Source: Rugosimonospora sp036494675
Lineage (GTDB): Bacteria > Actinomycetota > Actinomycetes > Mycobacteriales > Micromonosporaceae
Assembly: GCA_036494675.1 (NCBI GenBank)
Contig: DASXOA010000220.1
Span: 1-33,747 of the forward strand
Direction: 5' to 3'
DNA: 33,747 nt
This document shows positions 1 through 8,788 of this stretch, one piece after another. The translations under genes and the position numbers were made by a program. The notes under the pieces are model-generated. The model had not been told where the DNA came from. It saw only the letters and a program-made list of their open reading frames with translations, and did not search any database. Within the stretch, counting starts at the first letter, position 1, and the number at the start of each line of letters is the position of its first letter.

Positions 1-3
1 GAG

Positions 4-76
4 AGCCGACGGCGGGACTTGAACCCGCAACCTTCCGATTACAAGTCGGGTGCGCTACCAGTTGCGCCACGTCGGC
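4..76 (-). tRNA. tRNA-Thr (anticodon TGT)
   Basis: A complete cloverleaf reads on the minus strand. The 7-bp acceptor stem GCCGACG/CGTCGGC pairs 70-76 with 5-11. The T-arm is GCGGG-TTCAAGT-CCCGC. The anticodon loop CTTGTAA places TGT at positions 34-36, so it decodes ACA threonine codons. The outermost anticodon-stem pair is a C-A mismatch, while the other four pairs are intact. No CCA is encoded, as is common in actinobacteria. The gene points away from the divergent sugar-ATPase gene. Confidence 0.95.
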
Positions 77-190
77 ACGGCCCGACCCGCGAGCCCTCAG
101 CATGGTACGCCCAGCTCCCGTCCGCACGCCGCGCGGCGCACCACAAGCAGGCAGTTAACCGGCAAATGGACCGCCTAGGCCCCTTCACCC

Positions 191-219
191 TTGGCATTAC
201 CAGCCAATACGTTTACGTT
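191..219 (+). promoter_or_regulatory. Candidate promoter of the sugar-transport ATPase gene
   Basis: A -35 TTGGCA (191-196), a 17-bp spacer and a -10 TACGTT (214-219) fit a housekeeping sigma promoter and would give a 5' leader of roughly 85 nt. An inverted repeat TTGGC-N7-GCCAA (191-207) overlaps the -35 box and could be an operator. Seen by eye only. Confidence 0.5.
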
Positions 220-311
220 GGCAGAACGGCACTGCCCATCGTGGGCCGTGTACCGCGCCTTTTACTCGGATCGTCCGGCACGTTCCTGCCGGTGGAAGGA
301 TGCACTGCATC

Positions 312-1403
<1,092 letters not shown>

Positions 1404-1415
1404 CGCAACTTCTAC

Positions 1416-1454
1416 AGCGGGGCGGCCTCTCCGGCAACGGGGGGCCGCCCCGCT
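1416..1454 (+). terminator. Strong hairpin terminator after the sugar ATPase gene
   Basis: Perfect 12-bp stem AGCGGGGCGGCC (1416-1427) / GGCCGCCCCGCT (1443-1454) with a 15-nt loop, 13 bp after the stop codon. No U-tract follows, which is usual for GC-rich actinobacterial terminators. Confidence 0.85.
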
Positions 1455-1672
1455 GCTGTCTGTGCTCCTGTCAAACCATCGGTGAGCGGGACAGGGCCGA
1501 TCCTGACCTCGGGTACAGGAGAAACAGGGCGTCGAATGGGTATCGGCCGGCCGTGACTCGTCGCGCGACCCTACGGACGAAAGCCCAGGTCCACGTCGGT
1601 GTCGTCGAAGGTTGTCCGACCGGTCGACCATAGCCACCCTGCTGACCCCCTCGTTCGATCAGCCGAACCTAG

Positions 1673-1688
1673 ATCCGGTTGACCGGAT
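1673..1688. promoter_or_regulatory. Palindromic operator candidate upstream of the ABC importer operon
   Basis: ATCCGGT-TG-ACCGGAT is a perfect 7-2-7 palindrome in the 560-bp gap between 1404 and 1964. It lies about 90 bp upstream of an unusually A/T-rich stretch (1761-1780) with a possible -10 TAAGAT (1774-1779). Its size and symmetry suit a dimeric sugar-responsive repressor, but no regulator gene is adjacent. Confidence 0.4.
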
Positions 1689-1752
1689 TCCGAGGCGAGA
1701 AAACATTTCCGTCCGATGTCCGCCCGACTATGATCGCCTTCAACACACCAAC

Positions 1753-1779
1753 TTGGGTCGTTTCTGATCTAAATAAGAT
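1753..1779 (+). promoter_or_regulatory. Weak promoter candidate for the ABC importer operon
   Basis: TTGGGT (1753-1758) and TAAGAT (1774-1779) are separated by a 15-bp spacer, shorter than ideal. The surrounding sequence is markedly A/T-richer than the rest of the window. If used, the mRNA would have a leader of about 180 nt containing the hairpin at 1915-1942. Confidence 0.3.
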
Positions 1780-1891
1780 GCTGGGGTGCGACATGCGTGC
1801 ATCTGGTGCCCCGGCATTGCACGTCGCCGTACGCCATCGGGTTGCGGTGGGCACGCCCCGGCTCCTGAACAGTCCCGGGCACAGCCTCCTG

Positions 1892-1953
1892 GTGGCGATC
1901 GATTCCACCCTGGCGGCCGGCATCCCGGTGGGCATGCCGGCCGTGGCGATCGA
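1892..1953 (+). repeat. Hairpin flanked by 11-bp direct repeats in the importer leader
   Basis: The 11-mer GTGGCGATCGA occurs at 1892-1902 and 1943-1953. Between them lies a perfect 9-bp inverted repeat GGCCGGCAT (1915-1923) / ATGCCGGCC (1934-1942) with a 10-nt loop. The block ends just before the ribosome-binding site of the lipoprotein gene (start 1965), so it could affect translation initiation or be a cis-regulatory site. Function is not known. Confidence 0.5.
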
Positions 1954-1964
1954 AGGGACGAGAG

Positions 1965-3038
1965 GTGTCATACAACGAGGATTCGCCGGTCGAACTTGCC
2001 GGCAAATCACGGCGCACCATGCTGCGCGGCGCTGGTCTGGCCACTGCCGCGGCAAGCCTGGCCGCGCTCGCGGCATGCAGCAACGACAAGAGCGGCTCGG
2101 GCAGCGGGGGCAGCGGTAGCTTCCCCAGCACGCCGAAGTGGAAGTTCGTGTTCGTCAACCACGTGACGACGAACCCGTTCTTCCAGGCCACCCAGTACGG
2201 CATCCAGGACGCGTGTGACCTGCTCGGTTGCACGTACCAATGGACCGGCTCGGAGACCTCGAACGTTGCGCAGATGGTCGAGGCGATGAACACGGCCATC
2301 ACGTCGAACGCGGATGGCATCGCGGTGGCGCTGGTCGACCAGAGCGCGTTCAACGACCCCGCCAAGCAGGCGTTGTCCAAGAACATCCCGGTGGTGTCCT
2401 ACAACGCCGACGTGACCACCAACGCGCGGCTGGCGTACGTCGGCCAGGACCTGTTCGCCGCCGGTCAGGCCATGGGCAACCGGATCGCGAGCCTGTTCCC
2501 CGACGGTGGCAGTGTCGCCCTCTTCATCGCGACGCCTGGTTCGCTGAACATCCAGCCCCGGGCCGACGGCGCGAAGGCCGCGTTGCAGGCGTCCGGCAAG
2601 CCGTTCAACGTCCAGCAGATCACGACCGGCGCCGACGTCAACCCGGAGCAAGCGGCGATCGACGCGTTCACCCAGGGCAACAAGGGCGTCAAGGGTCTGT
2701 TCGCGGTGGATGCCGGCAGCACCCAGGGCATCGCCAACGTGATGCGCAAGTACAACCTGCACACCCAGGGGTACCACGGTGGCGGGTTCGACCTGCTGGT
2801 CCCGACGGAGCAGGCCATCTCCGACGGCATCCTCGACTTCACCATCGACCAGTCGGCTTACATGCAGGGCTTCCTGCCGGTGCTGTACCTGTACCTGTAC
2901 AAGCTGTCCGGCACCCTGGTCAGCCCGCCGGCGACCGACACGGGCCTGAAGTTCGTCACCAAGGATCTGGTCGCCCCCTACCTGAAGTCGCAGAACCGGT
3001 ACGAGGGCAGCTCGCCCAAGCAGCAGTACCTCCACTAG
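1965..3038 (+). CDS. Sugar ABC transporter substrate-binding lipoprotein (ribose/fructose type)
   Basis: Extracytoplasmic solute-binding protein, 357 aa, of the periplasmic-binding-protein-4 (RbsB/FrcB) kind. The N-terminus has a twin-arginine-like SRRTML motif (15-20), a hydrophobic stretch and lipobox LAAC with Cys38, then a Gly/Ser linker, so it is predicted to be a Tat-exported lipoprotein anchored outside the membrane. Family features follow: TTNPFFQATQYGIQDA, the repeated 'ADGIAVALVD' type strand, and IPVVSYNADV. GTG at 1965 is preceded by AAGGGA (1952-1957) at good spacing. It is the first gene of a binding protein-permease-ATPase operon, the order of frcBCA. The ligand cannot be told from sequence; ribose, fructose or another pentose/hexose are all possible. 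Confidence 0.88.
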   Translation: MSYNEDSPVELAGKSRRTMLRGAGLATAAASLAALAACSNDKSGSGSGGSGSFPSTPKWKFVFVNHVTTNPFFQATQYGIQDACDLLGCTYQWTGSETSNVAQMVEAMNTAITSNADGIAVALVDQSAFNDPAKQALSKNIPVVSYNADVTTNARLAYVGQDLFAAGQAMGNRIASLFPDGGSVALFIATPGSLNIQPRADGAKAALQASGKPFNVQQITTGADVNPEQAAIDAFTQGNKGVKGLFAVDAGSTQGIANVMRKYNLHTQGYHGGGFDLLVPTEQAISDGILDFTIDQSAYMQGFLPVLYLYLYKLSGTLVSPPATDTGLKFVTKDLVAPYLKSQNRYEGSSPKQQYLH

Positions 3039-3058
3039 CAACTGAATGGGCAGACATC

Positions 3059-4153
3059 GTGACCGAACAATCCGTGCCGGCAAAGGATGATGCCAGCGCA
3101 GGCGAGACGGTCCCGGCCCAGCGGAACGGCGCCGGTACCGCCACCGAGTCATCGGTAGCGGTACCGGCGTCCACCGCGGGCCGAGGTCGACTGGCGGCGT
3201 GGGGCTCCTCCGTGCTCCGGCTGCGTGAGCTCAGCGTCGTCATCGTGGTGATCGCGCTGGTCCTGTACTTCCAGTTCTCGAACTCCGCATTCACGTCCTC
3301 ATCGAACATCGGCAACATCGCCAACTTCGCCTCGGCCGCCGCGATCGTCGCGGCCGGTGAGGTCTTCCTGCTGGTGTGCGGCGAGATCGACCTGTCCGCC
3401 GGCATGACCTTCGGCCTGGTTCCGTTCGTCATGATGGCGGCGAACGACGACGGCGTACCGATGCTCCTGTCGGTACTGATCGCGTTGGCGGTGGCCGTCG
3501 TCATCGGCCTGTTCAACGGGTTGGTGAACCAACTGTTGAAGCTGCCCTCGTTCATCACCACGCTGGGCACGCTCTACCTGCTGCACGGCATCACCCTGAA
3601 GGTCTCCAACAACTTCCCGCGGCCGGCGCCACAGGACGGCACGCTCATGCACATCCTCGGCGCCTCGAAGTGGTCCGAGTTCATCTGGGCCGTGGGGCTG
3701 GCGGTGCTGATGCAGGTGGTGCTCACGCAGACCCCCTGGGGAGCCCAGACCATCGCGACCGGGGCGAACATGCTCGGGGCGTCGGAGGCCGGCATCCGGA
3801 CCCGGCTGGTGAAGGTCCGGGCTTTCGTCATCGCCTCGACCTTCGCCGGGCTCGCCGGCATCCTCGACGGGGTGCACATCTCGCACTCGTTCGACCCCAA
3901 CGCCGGCGGCAACGACCTGATGTTCGAGGCGGTCGCGGCCTGTGTCATCGGCGGTACCGCACTGCTGGGTGGCTCCGGCACCGTGATCGGGGCGTTCTTC
4001 GGGGCGCTGCTGCTCGCCGTCCTTCAGGACGGTTTCAACATCCAAGGCATCAACGCAACCACGTTCATCGTGATCGAGGGTGTGGCGATCCTGCTCGCCA
4101 TGGTGCTCAACACCCAACTCGCCCGGCTGCGCCGCGGCGTGAAAGAAGGTTGA
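3059..4153 (+). CDS. ABC sugar transporter permease (RbsC/FrcC family)
   Basis: Inner-membrane permease of the branched BPD_transp_2 family, 364 aa. An unusually long polar N-terminal tail (about 1-57, rich in Ala, Thr, Val, Glu) precedes the hydrophobic core, which shows the family patterns EVFLLVCGEIDLSAG (101-115) and LKLPSFITTLGT, and a GGTALLGGSGTVIGAFFGA stretch near the C-terminus. GTG at 3059 is 20 nt after the upstream stop codon. The reading frame is open far upstream, but only from this point does the protein look like a permease. It pairs with the lipoprotein before it and the ATPase that starts 4 nt after its stop. Confidence 0.87.
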   Translation: MTEQSVPAKDDASAGETVPAQRNGAGTATESSVAVPASTAGRGRLAAWGSSVLRLRELSVVIVVIALVLYFQFSNSAFTSSSNIGNIANFASAAAIVAAGEVFLLVCGEIDLSAGMTFGLVPFVMMAANDDGVPMLLSVLIALAVAVVIGLFNGLVNQLLKLPSFITTLGTLYLLHGITLKVSNNFPRPAPQDGTLMHILGASKWSEFIWAVGLAVLMQVVLTQTPWGAQTIATGANMLGASEAGIRTRLVKVRAFVIASTFAGLAGILDGVHISHSFDPNAGGNDLMFEAVAACVIGGTALLGGSGTVIGAFFGALLLAVLQDGFNIQGINATTFIVIEGVAILLAMVLNTQLARLRRGVKEG

Positions 4154-4157
4154 CGCG

Positions 4158-5000
4158 ATGACCAATGGGGAACGGCCGCTTGACCGCGACGCCACCACCA
4201 CCACGCCGGTACCACCGGCGATCAGGGCGGAGAACCTCGCCAAGCGGTTCGGCCAGGTTCAGGCTCTGCGCAACGTGAACCTGACCGTCGGCCGGGGCGA
4301 GGTACTCGGCCTGATCGGCGACAACGGGGCCGGAAAATCCACGCTGATTAAGATCCTCACCGGCTTTCAGCAGCCGACCAGCGGGCAGATCTTCATCGAC
4401 GGCCAGCCGGTCAACCTGCACTCGGTCCAGCATGCGCGCTCGCTGGGCATCGAGACGGTGTTCCAGGACCTGGCCCTGATCAACACCCTGCCGGTCTACC
4501 TCAACCTGCATCTGAACAAGGAGCCCCGGTTCGGGCCGTTCCTGCGTAAGTCGCTGATGCGGCGCAACGCCCGCCGGTACCTCGACGACATCGGGATCAG
4601 CATTCCGTCGGTCAACGCCGAGGTGGCCAACCTGTCGGGTGGCCAGCGGCAGGCGATCGCCGTGGCCCGCTCGGTGTACTCCGATGCGCGGATCCTGTTG
4701 CTGGACGAGCCGCTGGCCGCCATGGGGGCGAAAGAGGGTGGCATCATCCTCGACCTGATCCAGATGCTCCGGTCCCGCGGCGACCTGTCGATCATCATGA
4801 TCGCGCACAACTACACCCAAGTGCTCGACGTCTGCGACCGGGTCAACCTCCTGCAACACGGGGAGATCACGTTCGACAAGAAGGTCACCGACACCTCGGC
4901 CGAGGAACTGCTCGACCTGGTGGCCAACGAGTACCGGATCGGTGGCAGCAAAGCCAAGGACCGCGGGAAGTACCTCACGGAGATCCGCGACAAGGGCTGA
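4158..5000 (+). CDS. ABC sugar transporter ATP-binding protein, single-domain (FrcA-like)
   Basis: ATPase of the importer, 280 aa. Motifs: Walker A GDNGAGKST (54-62), Q103, signature LSGGQ (159-163), Walker B ILLLDE (179-184), switch H217. RbsA-type ATPases of this importer class usually have two ABC domains in about 500 aa; this one has only one, as in FrcA of the frcBCA fructose importer, and the D-loop region DEPLAAMGAKEG resembles that group. Gene order also matches frcBCA. The first 20 residues are Thr/Pro-rich and probably disordered. Fructose or a related sugar is a reasonable guess for the substrate, not a demonstrated one. Confidence 0.88.
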   Translation: MTNGERPLDRDATTTTPVPPAIRAENLAKRFGQVQALRNVNLTVGRGEVLGLIGDNGAGKSTLIKILTGFQQPTSGQIFIDGQPVNLHSVQHARSLGIETVFQDLALINTLPVYLNLHLNKEPRFGPFLRKSLMRRNARRYLDDIGISIPSVNAEVANLSGGQRQAIAVARSVYSDARILLLDEPLAAMGAKEGGIILDLIQMLRSRGDLSIIMIAHNYTQVLDVCDRVNLLQHGEITFDKKVTDTSAEELLDLVANEYRIGGSKAKDRGKYLTEIRDKG

Positions 5001-5034
5001 GCACCGCGCACGTCGAACACTCGACACACGCTGA

Positions 5035-5063
5035 GCACCCCGGCGCCGCAAGCGCCGGGGTGC
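5035..5063. terminator. Bidirectional terminator between the ABC operon and rlmB
   Basis: Perfect 12-bp stem GCACCCCGGCGC (5035-5046) / GCGCCGGGGTGC (5052-5063) with loop CGCAA. It lies between convergent stop codons, 34 bp after the ATPase gene and about 10 bp after the end of rlmB, so it can serve both strands. Confidence 0.9.
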
Positions 5064-5073
5064 CGCGGTCGGT

Positions 5074-6159
5074 TTACGCCCCTGCGACCCGCCGCCGGGC
5101 CACCTCGGCCAGTGCCACCGCCGCGGCGACCGACGCGTTGAGCGATTCGATCTCGGACGCCATCGGGATGCTCACCCGCAGATCGCACGTCTCCCCGACC
5201 AGGCGGGACAGGCCCCTGCCCTCGGAGCCGACGACGACCACCAGCGGCCCGACCGCGGCCTCCAACTCGTACAGCGGCGTCTCTCCGTCGGCGTCCAGCC
5301 CGGCGACGAGGAATCCCTCGGCCTGGCACCGCTTCAGCGTCCGGGTCAGGTTGGTCACCTGTGCGATCGGCACCCGGGCCGCCGCGCCGGCGCTGGTCCG
5401 CCAGGCGGTGGCGGTCATTCCGGCGGCGCGCCGCTCGGGGATGACCACGCCCTGCGCGCCGAAGGCGGCCGCCGATCGGACGACCGCACCCAGGTTGCGC
5501 GGGTCGGTCACGCCGTCGAGCGCGACCAGCAGGGGCGGCGTCGCCTCGACCGCGGCCGCGAGCAGGTCCTCGAAGGGTTCGTAGGCGTACGGCGGTACCG
5601 ACAGCCCGATGCCCTGGTGCAGCACGCCGCCGGTCATCCGGTCCAGTTCGCCCCGGGTTATCTCCAGCAACGGGATGCCCCGGTCGCCAGCGGTGCGCAC
5701 GGACTCGTTCGTCCGGTCGTCCATGTCGATGCCGGAGGCCAGGTACAGCGCCGTGGCCGGCACGCCCGTGCGGAGCGCCTCGACCACCGGGTTGCGGCCG
5801 ACCAGCAGTTCGGGTGAGTCCTTGGCCGGTGCCGACCGGCGTCCCGGCGAGACGCGCGGGCCGGGCTTGCGGGACTTGGCGGGCGCCGGCTTGCCGGTGG
5901 TGGTGGACTTGGTACCCGGCTGGCCGATCTTGGGGGCCCGACCCTCCGCCGCGGCGGCCCGGCGCTCCTTCTCCTGCTTCCACGCGGTGCGCTCGGGCAG
6001 CGGCTCGTCGCCCGAGTACCCCTTGTGCCACGGCCGCTCGTCGGCGGGCAGCGTGCGCCCCCGTCCCTTGAGGCCGGAGCGGCGCTGGCCGCCCGATCCG
6101 ACGCTCGCGCCCTTCTTGGACGCGACGCGCCGTCCTCGGCGCTGTGAATTACCGGCCAT
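5074..6159 (-). CDS. rlmB: 23S rRNA (guanosine-2'-O-)-methyltransferase RlmB
   Basis: SpoU-family (SPOUT) rRNA methyltransferase, 361 aa, expected to 2'-O-methylate the G2251-equivalent of 23S rRNA using SAM. A long basic, low-complexity N-terminal extension (about 1-115, rich in Lys, Arg, Gly, Pro) is typical of actinobacterial members. The substrate-binding domain (about 116-190) follows, then the catalytic domain with motif 1 DPRNLGAVVRSA (219-230), motif 2 GSEGRGLS (311-318) and motif 3 IPM..IESLNAS (331-343). ATG at 6159 has GGAG 8 nt upstream and gives the expected N-terminus. The start overlaps the end of cysS by 11 bp, so the two genes are co-transcribed. Confidence 0.94.
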   Translation of the reverse strand: MAGNSQRRGRRVASKKGASVGSGGQRRSGLKGRGRTLPADERPWHKGYSGDEPLPERTAWKQEKERRAAAAEGRAPKIGQPGTKSTTTGKPAPAKSRKPGPRVSPGRRSAPAKDSPELLVGRNPVVEALRTGVPATALYLASGIDMDDRTNESVRTAGDRGIPLLEITRGELDRMTGGVLHQGIGLSVPPYAYEPFEDLLAAAVEATPPLLVALDGVTDPRNLGAVVRSAAAFGAQGVVIPERRAAGMTATAWRTSAGAAARVPIAQVTNLTRTLKRCQAEGFLVAGLDADGETPLYELEAAVGPLVVVVGSEGRGLSRLVGETCDLRVSIPMASEIESLNASVAAAVALAEVARRRVAGA

Positions 6160-7567
6160 CAGCGATGCTCCAACGTGGTCCATGGGGGGTGTCTTCGACA
6201 ATGACGCCGGTCTGGCGCAACTGGTCGCGTACCGCGTCGGCAGCGGCCCAGTCGCGCCTGTCCCTGGCCAGTTCCCGCTGCTGCAGGGCGAGCGCCACCA
6301 GTCCGTCCACTGTGGACGTGAGGTCGGCGGCGGTGCCCCCGGCGGAGGCACCGGACCAGTGGGGATCCAGCGGGTCGAGGCCGAGGGTGTCCAGCATCGC
6401 GCGCACGCCGGCCAGCGACTCCTTGACGTCCCCGTCGGCGGAGAGCGCGGCGTTACCCAGCCGCACCAGGTCGTGCAGCACGGCGAACGCGCGCGAGGTG
6501 TTGAGGTCGTCGTCCAGCGCCTCGACGAACTCGGCCGGCAACTCGCCCGGCTCGACGGCGCCGACCCGCTCCACCGCGTGGTGGACGAAGCTCTCGACCC
6601 GGCGGTACGAGGTGGCCGCCTCCTGGAGCGCGGCCTCGGAAAAGTCGATCATCGAGCGGTAGTGCGGCTGGGCCAGGTAGTAGCGCACCTCGGCGGGGCG
6701 GATGCCCATGCCGGTGATCGAGTCCAGGTCGACCACGTTGCCGAGTGACTTGCTCATCTTCGTCGCGCCGAGGTTGAGCAGCCCGTTGTGCACCCAGTAC
6801 CGGGCGAACGGCAGGCCGGCGCTGCGGGACTGGGCGAGCTCGTTCTCGTGGTGCGGGAACAGCAGGTCCAGGCCGCCGCCGTGGATGTCGAACTCGGCGC
6901 CGAGGTACCGCCAGCACATCGCCGAGCACTCGATGTGCCAGCCGGGCCGGCCCCGGCCCCACGGGCTCGGCCAGTACGCCTCCGCCGGCTCGTCCGGGCG
7001 CTCGCCCTTCCACAGCGCGAAGTCCGCCGGGTCACGCTTCGCCCGGGCCGGCGCGTCGGCGGCCGGCGCCATCGCGTCGGGCCGCTGGCCGGACAGTGCG
7101 CCGTAATCGGCGTAGGAGCGGACATCGAAGTACACGTCGCCGGAGCCGTCGGGCGCCGGATAGGCGTGGCCGCCCTCGATCAGCTGGGCGATCAGCTGGT
7201 GCATCTCCGGGATGTGGCCGGTAGCCCGCGGCTCGTACGTCGGGGGCAGCACGTTCAACGCGCGGTAGGCGGCACCGAGGACGAGTTCGTTGCGGTACGC
7301 GATGGACCAGAACGGCTCGCCCTGCTCGATCGACTTGGCCAGCACTTTGTCGTCGATGTCGGTGATGTTGCGCACCATGGTGATCTTCAGACCCGAGCGC
7401 ATCAGCCAGCGGCGCAGCACGTCGTTGTTGACGCCGGAACGAAGGTGCCCGATGTGAGGCCCGGACTGCACAGTGAGACCACACAGGTACATGCCAACCT
7501 GACCAGGTATCCGCGGGACGAATTCCCGCACCGATCGGGTCGCGCTGTCGTACAGCCGTAGGGTCAC
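6149..7567 (-). CDS. cysS: Cysteinyl-tRNA synthetase
   Basis: Class I aminoacyl-tRNA synthetase charging tRNA-Cys, 472 aa. Numbered from GTG at 7567: the HIGH motif is at 38-41, KMSKS at 270-274, and zinc ligands C29, C214, H239 and E243 match C28, C209, H234 and E238 of the E. coli enzyme. GTG at 7567 is preferred over the TTG at 7573 because TACCCT lies exactly 6 nt before it, a leaderless-type promoter. The encoded start (MTLRLYDS) also matches where family members begin. It heads the cysS-rlmB pair; in many actinobacteria ispF and ispD lie directly upstream, but here they are about 15 kb away. Confidence 0.95.
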   Translation of the reverse strand: MTLRLYDSATRSVREFVPRIPGQVGMYLCGLTVQSGPHIGHLRSGVNNDVLRRWLMRSGLKITMVRNITDIDDKVLAKSIEQGEPFWSIAYRNELVLGAAYRALNVLPPTYEPRATGHIPEMHQLIAQLIEGGHAYPAPDGSGDVYFDVRSYADYGALSGQRPDAMAPAADAPARAKRDPADFALWKGERPDEPAEAYWPSPWGRGRPGWHIECSAMCWRYLGAEFDIHGGGLDLLFPHHENELAQSRSAGLPFARYWVHNGLLNLGATKMSKSLGNVVDLDSITGMGIRPAEVRYYLAQPHYRSMIDFSEAALQEAATSYRRVESFVHHAVERVGAVEPGELPAEFVEALDDDLNTSRAFAVLHDLVRLGNAALSADGDVKESLAGVRAMLDTLGLDPLDPHWSGASAGGTAADLTSTVDGLVALALQQRELARDRRDWAAADAVRDQLRQTGVIVEDTPHGPRWSIADGR

Positions 7568-7573
7568 CCCCAA

Positions 7574-7579
7574 AGGGTA
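7574..7579 (-). promoter_or_regulatory. Leaderless -10 element of cysS
   Basis: TACCCT on the minus strand, separated by 6 nt (7568-7573) from the GTG at 7567. This TANNNT-N6-start spacing places transcription start at or near the start codon. No clear -35 box is visible. Confidence 0.6.
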
Positions 7580-7593
7580 GCCGGCGCGGCGAT

Positions 7594-7608
7594 TCCGGAT
7601 CGTCCGGA
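7594..7608. promoter_or_regulatory. Palindromic operator candidate between cysS and the IclR-type gene
   Basis: TCCGGA-TCG-TCCGGA: two copies of a self-complementary hexamer 3 bp apart form a 15-bp palindrome. It sits midway between the two divergent -10 elements (7574-7579 and 7634-7639), where a regulator could affect both genes. The adjacent IclR-type protein is the obvious candidate ligand, as auto-regulation is common in that family. Confidence 0.45.
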
Positions 7609-7633
7609 TACCTGGCCGGCGCCTTTCGGGCGC

Positions 7634-7639
7634 TACCCT
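7634..7639 (+). promoter_or_regulatory. Leaderless -10 element of the IclR-type gene
   Basis: TACCCT followed by 6 nt (7640-7645) and then GTG at 7646. No Shine-Dalgarno sequence is present, which supports leaderless translation. Confidence 0.6.
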
Positions 7640-7645
7640 CCCGGT

Positions 7646-8329
7646 GTGGAGGAGATCGCGCAGACCCTCGACCGTGGCCTGCGCCTGCTACAGCTCGTGG
7701 CGGACGCCCCCGGAGGGCTGACCGTCACCGAGGCGGCGAACCGGCTCGGCGTCGGGCGCGCGGTCGTCTACCGGCTGGCCGCGACGCTCGCCATGCACGG
7801 CATGATCCGCCGTGACGCCGGCGGCCAGTTACGGATCGGCGCCGGCGTGCTGCACCTGGCCCGGCGGGCCCAGCCACTGATCGCGGACGCGGCGCTGCCG
7901 GTACTGCGCCGCCTCGCCGAGCAGGTCGGCGCGACCGCGCACCTGACCGTGGCGGACGGGACGGACCGGCCCGCGGCCGGCGCCGGGCCGGAGACGGTGG
8001 CCGAGGCGGTGGCCCTGGCCGTCGTCGAGCCCAGCTGGACCCAGCTGCACGTCGCCTACCGGGCCGGGTCCCGGCACGCGCTCGACCATGGTGCGGCGGG
8101 CCTGGCGATCCTCGCGGGCCGGCGGGGCGAGTCGGGTTGGGTCGAGACGAACGGCCAGCTCCAGACCGGCGCGTACGGCATCGCCGCCCCGGTCCTCGGC
8201 GTACCCGGGCTGGAGGCGAGCGTCGGTGTGGTCGCGCTGGCTCCGCTCGACGCGCAGATCGTCGGCCCGGCCGTCATCGGCGCCGCGACGGCCACGGCCC
8301 GCGCCCTGGCCCCGCGCACCGGAACCTAG
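7646..8329 (+). CDS. IclR-family transcriptional regulator
   Basis: Probable DNA-binding regulator, 227 aa, a little shorter than the usual 240-270 aa of the family. The N-terminus has a winged helix-turn-helix (about 8-65) with the IclR-like pattern GLTVTEAANRLGVGRAVVYRLAATL. The rest (about 75-220) resembles a reduced effector-binding domain, with 'YGIAAPVLGVPGLEASVGVVA' as the best-preserved stretch. It is divergent from cysS and convergent with the UPF0145 gene. Its target and effector are not evident. IclR regulators often control aromatic catabolism (HpdR for hppD in Streptomyces), so the hppD/hmgA genes in this window are possible targets; that is inference. Confidence 0.82.
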   Translation: MEEIAQTLDRGLRLLQLVADAPGGLTVTEAANRLGVGRAVVYRLAATLAMHGMIRRDAGGQLRIGAGVLHLARRAQPLIADAALPVLRRLAEQVGATAHLTVADGTDRPAAGAGPETVAEAVALAVVEPSWTQLHVAYRAGSRHALDHGAAGLAILAGRRGESGWVETNGQLQTGAYGIAAPVLGVPGLEASVGVVALAPLDAQIVGPAVIGAATATARALAPRTGT

Positions 8330-8346
8330 AGCACCGCCCCGGCTGT

Positions 8347-8772
8347 CTAGGGCGCGTCGGTCTCCTCCTCCAGGATCGCCTCGTACAGCGCCTGCGGCGG
8401 CTCCGCCGGCCGCGAGCCCAGCCGCCGGGCCGTGGCACGGCGTGGGCCGGGCAGCCCGGCGCGGACGGCCACCGCGACCACCGCGGTGCCGTACGCGCAG
8501 ATCTCCACCCACATCGAGGAGACGACCCGGTGGTCGAAGCGCATACCGATCACCGCATTGGCGCCCGCGTTGCGGGCGTGGAACGCCATCCGCTCGACCG
8601 CCTCACGGCGCCCGGCGACGAGGTACTGCTCGCCGGCCTCCGAGAGCTTGCCGCTCAGCGAGCGGACGCCCTCCGTGAACTTGTTCTGCGGCCGGGCGGT
8701 CACCCCGACCACCTCGCCGACCACGGCGCGGATCTGGTACCCCGGGAGGTTATCAATCGTGACAATCAGCAC
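8347..8772 (-). CDS. UPF0145 (YbjQ-like) heavy-metal-binding-domain protein
   Basis: Small protein of 141 aa in the YbjQ/UPF0145 family, whose members form homo-pentamers of unknown function. The match lies in the first ~105 residues, with family blocks 'GVTARPQN', 'AGEQYLVAGRREAVERM' and 'NAGANAVIGMRFD'. The C-terminal 35 residues are a basic then acidic tail not typical of the short enterobacterial proteins. GTG at 8772 is preceded by GAGGTG, which overlaps the gap after fumC. The gene starts 16 nt after fumC ends, so the two are probably co-transcribed. Any link with fumarase is positional only. Confidence 0.85.
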   Translation of the reverse strand: MLIVTIDNLPGYQIRAVVGEVVGVTARPQNKFTEGVRSLSGKLSEAGEQYLVAGRREAVERMAFHARNAGANAVIGMRFDHRVVSSMWVEICAYGTAVVAVAVRAGLPGPRRATARRLGSRPAEPPQALYEAILEEETDAP

Positions 8773-8788
8773 GGATCACTACACCTCA

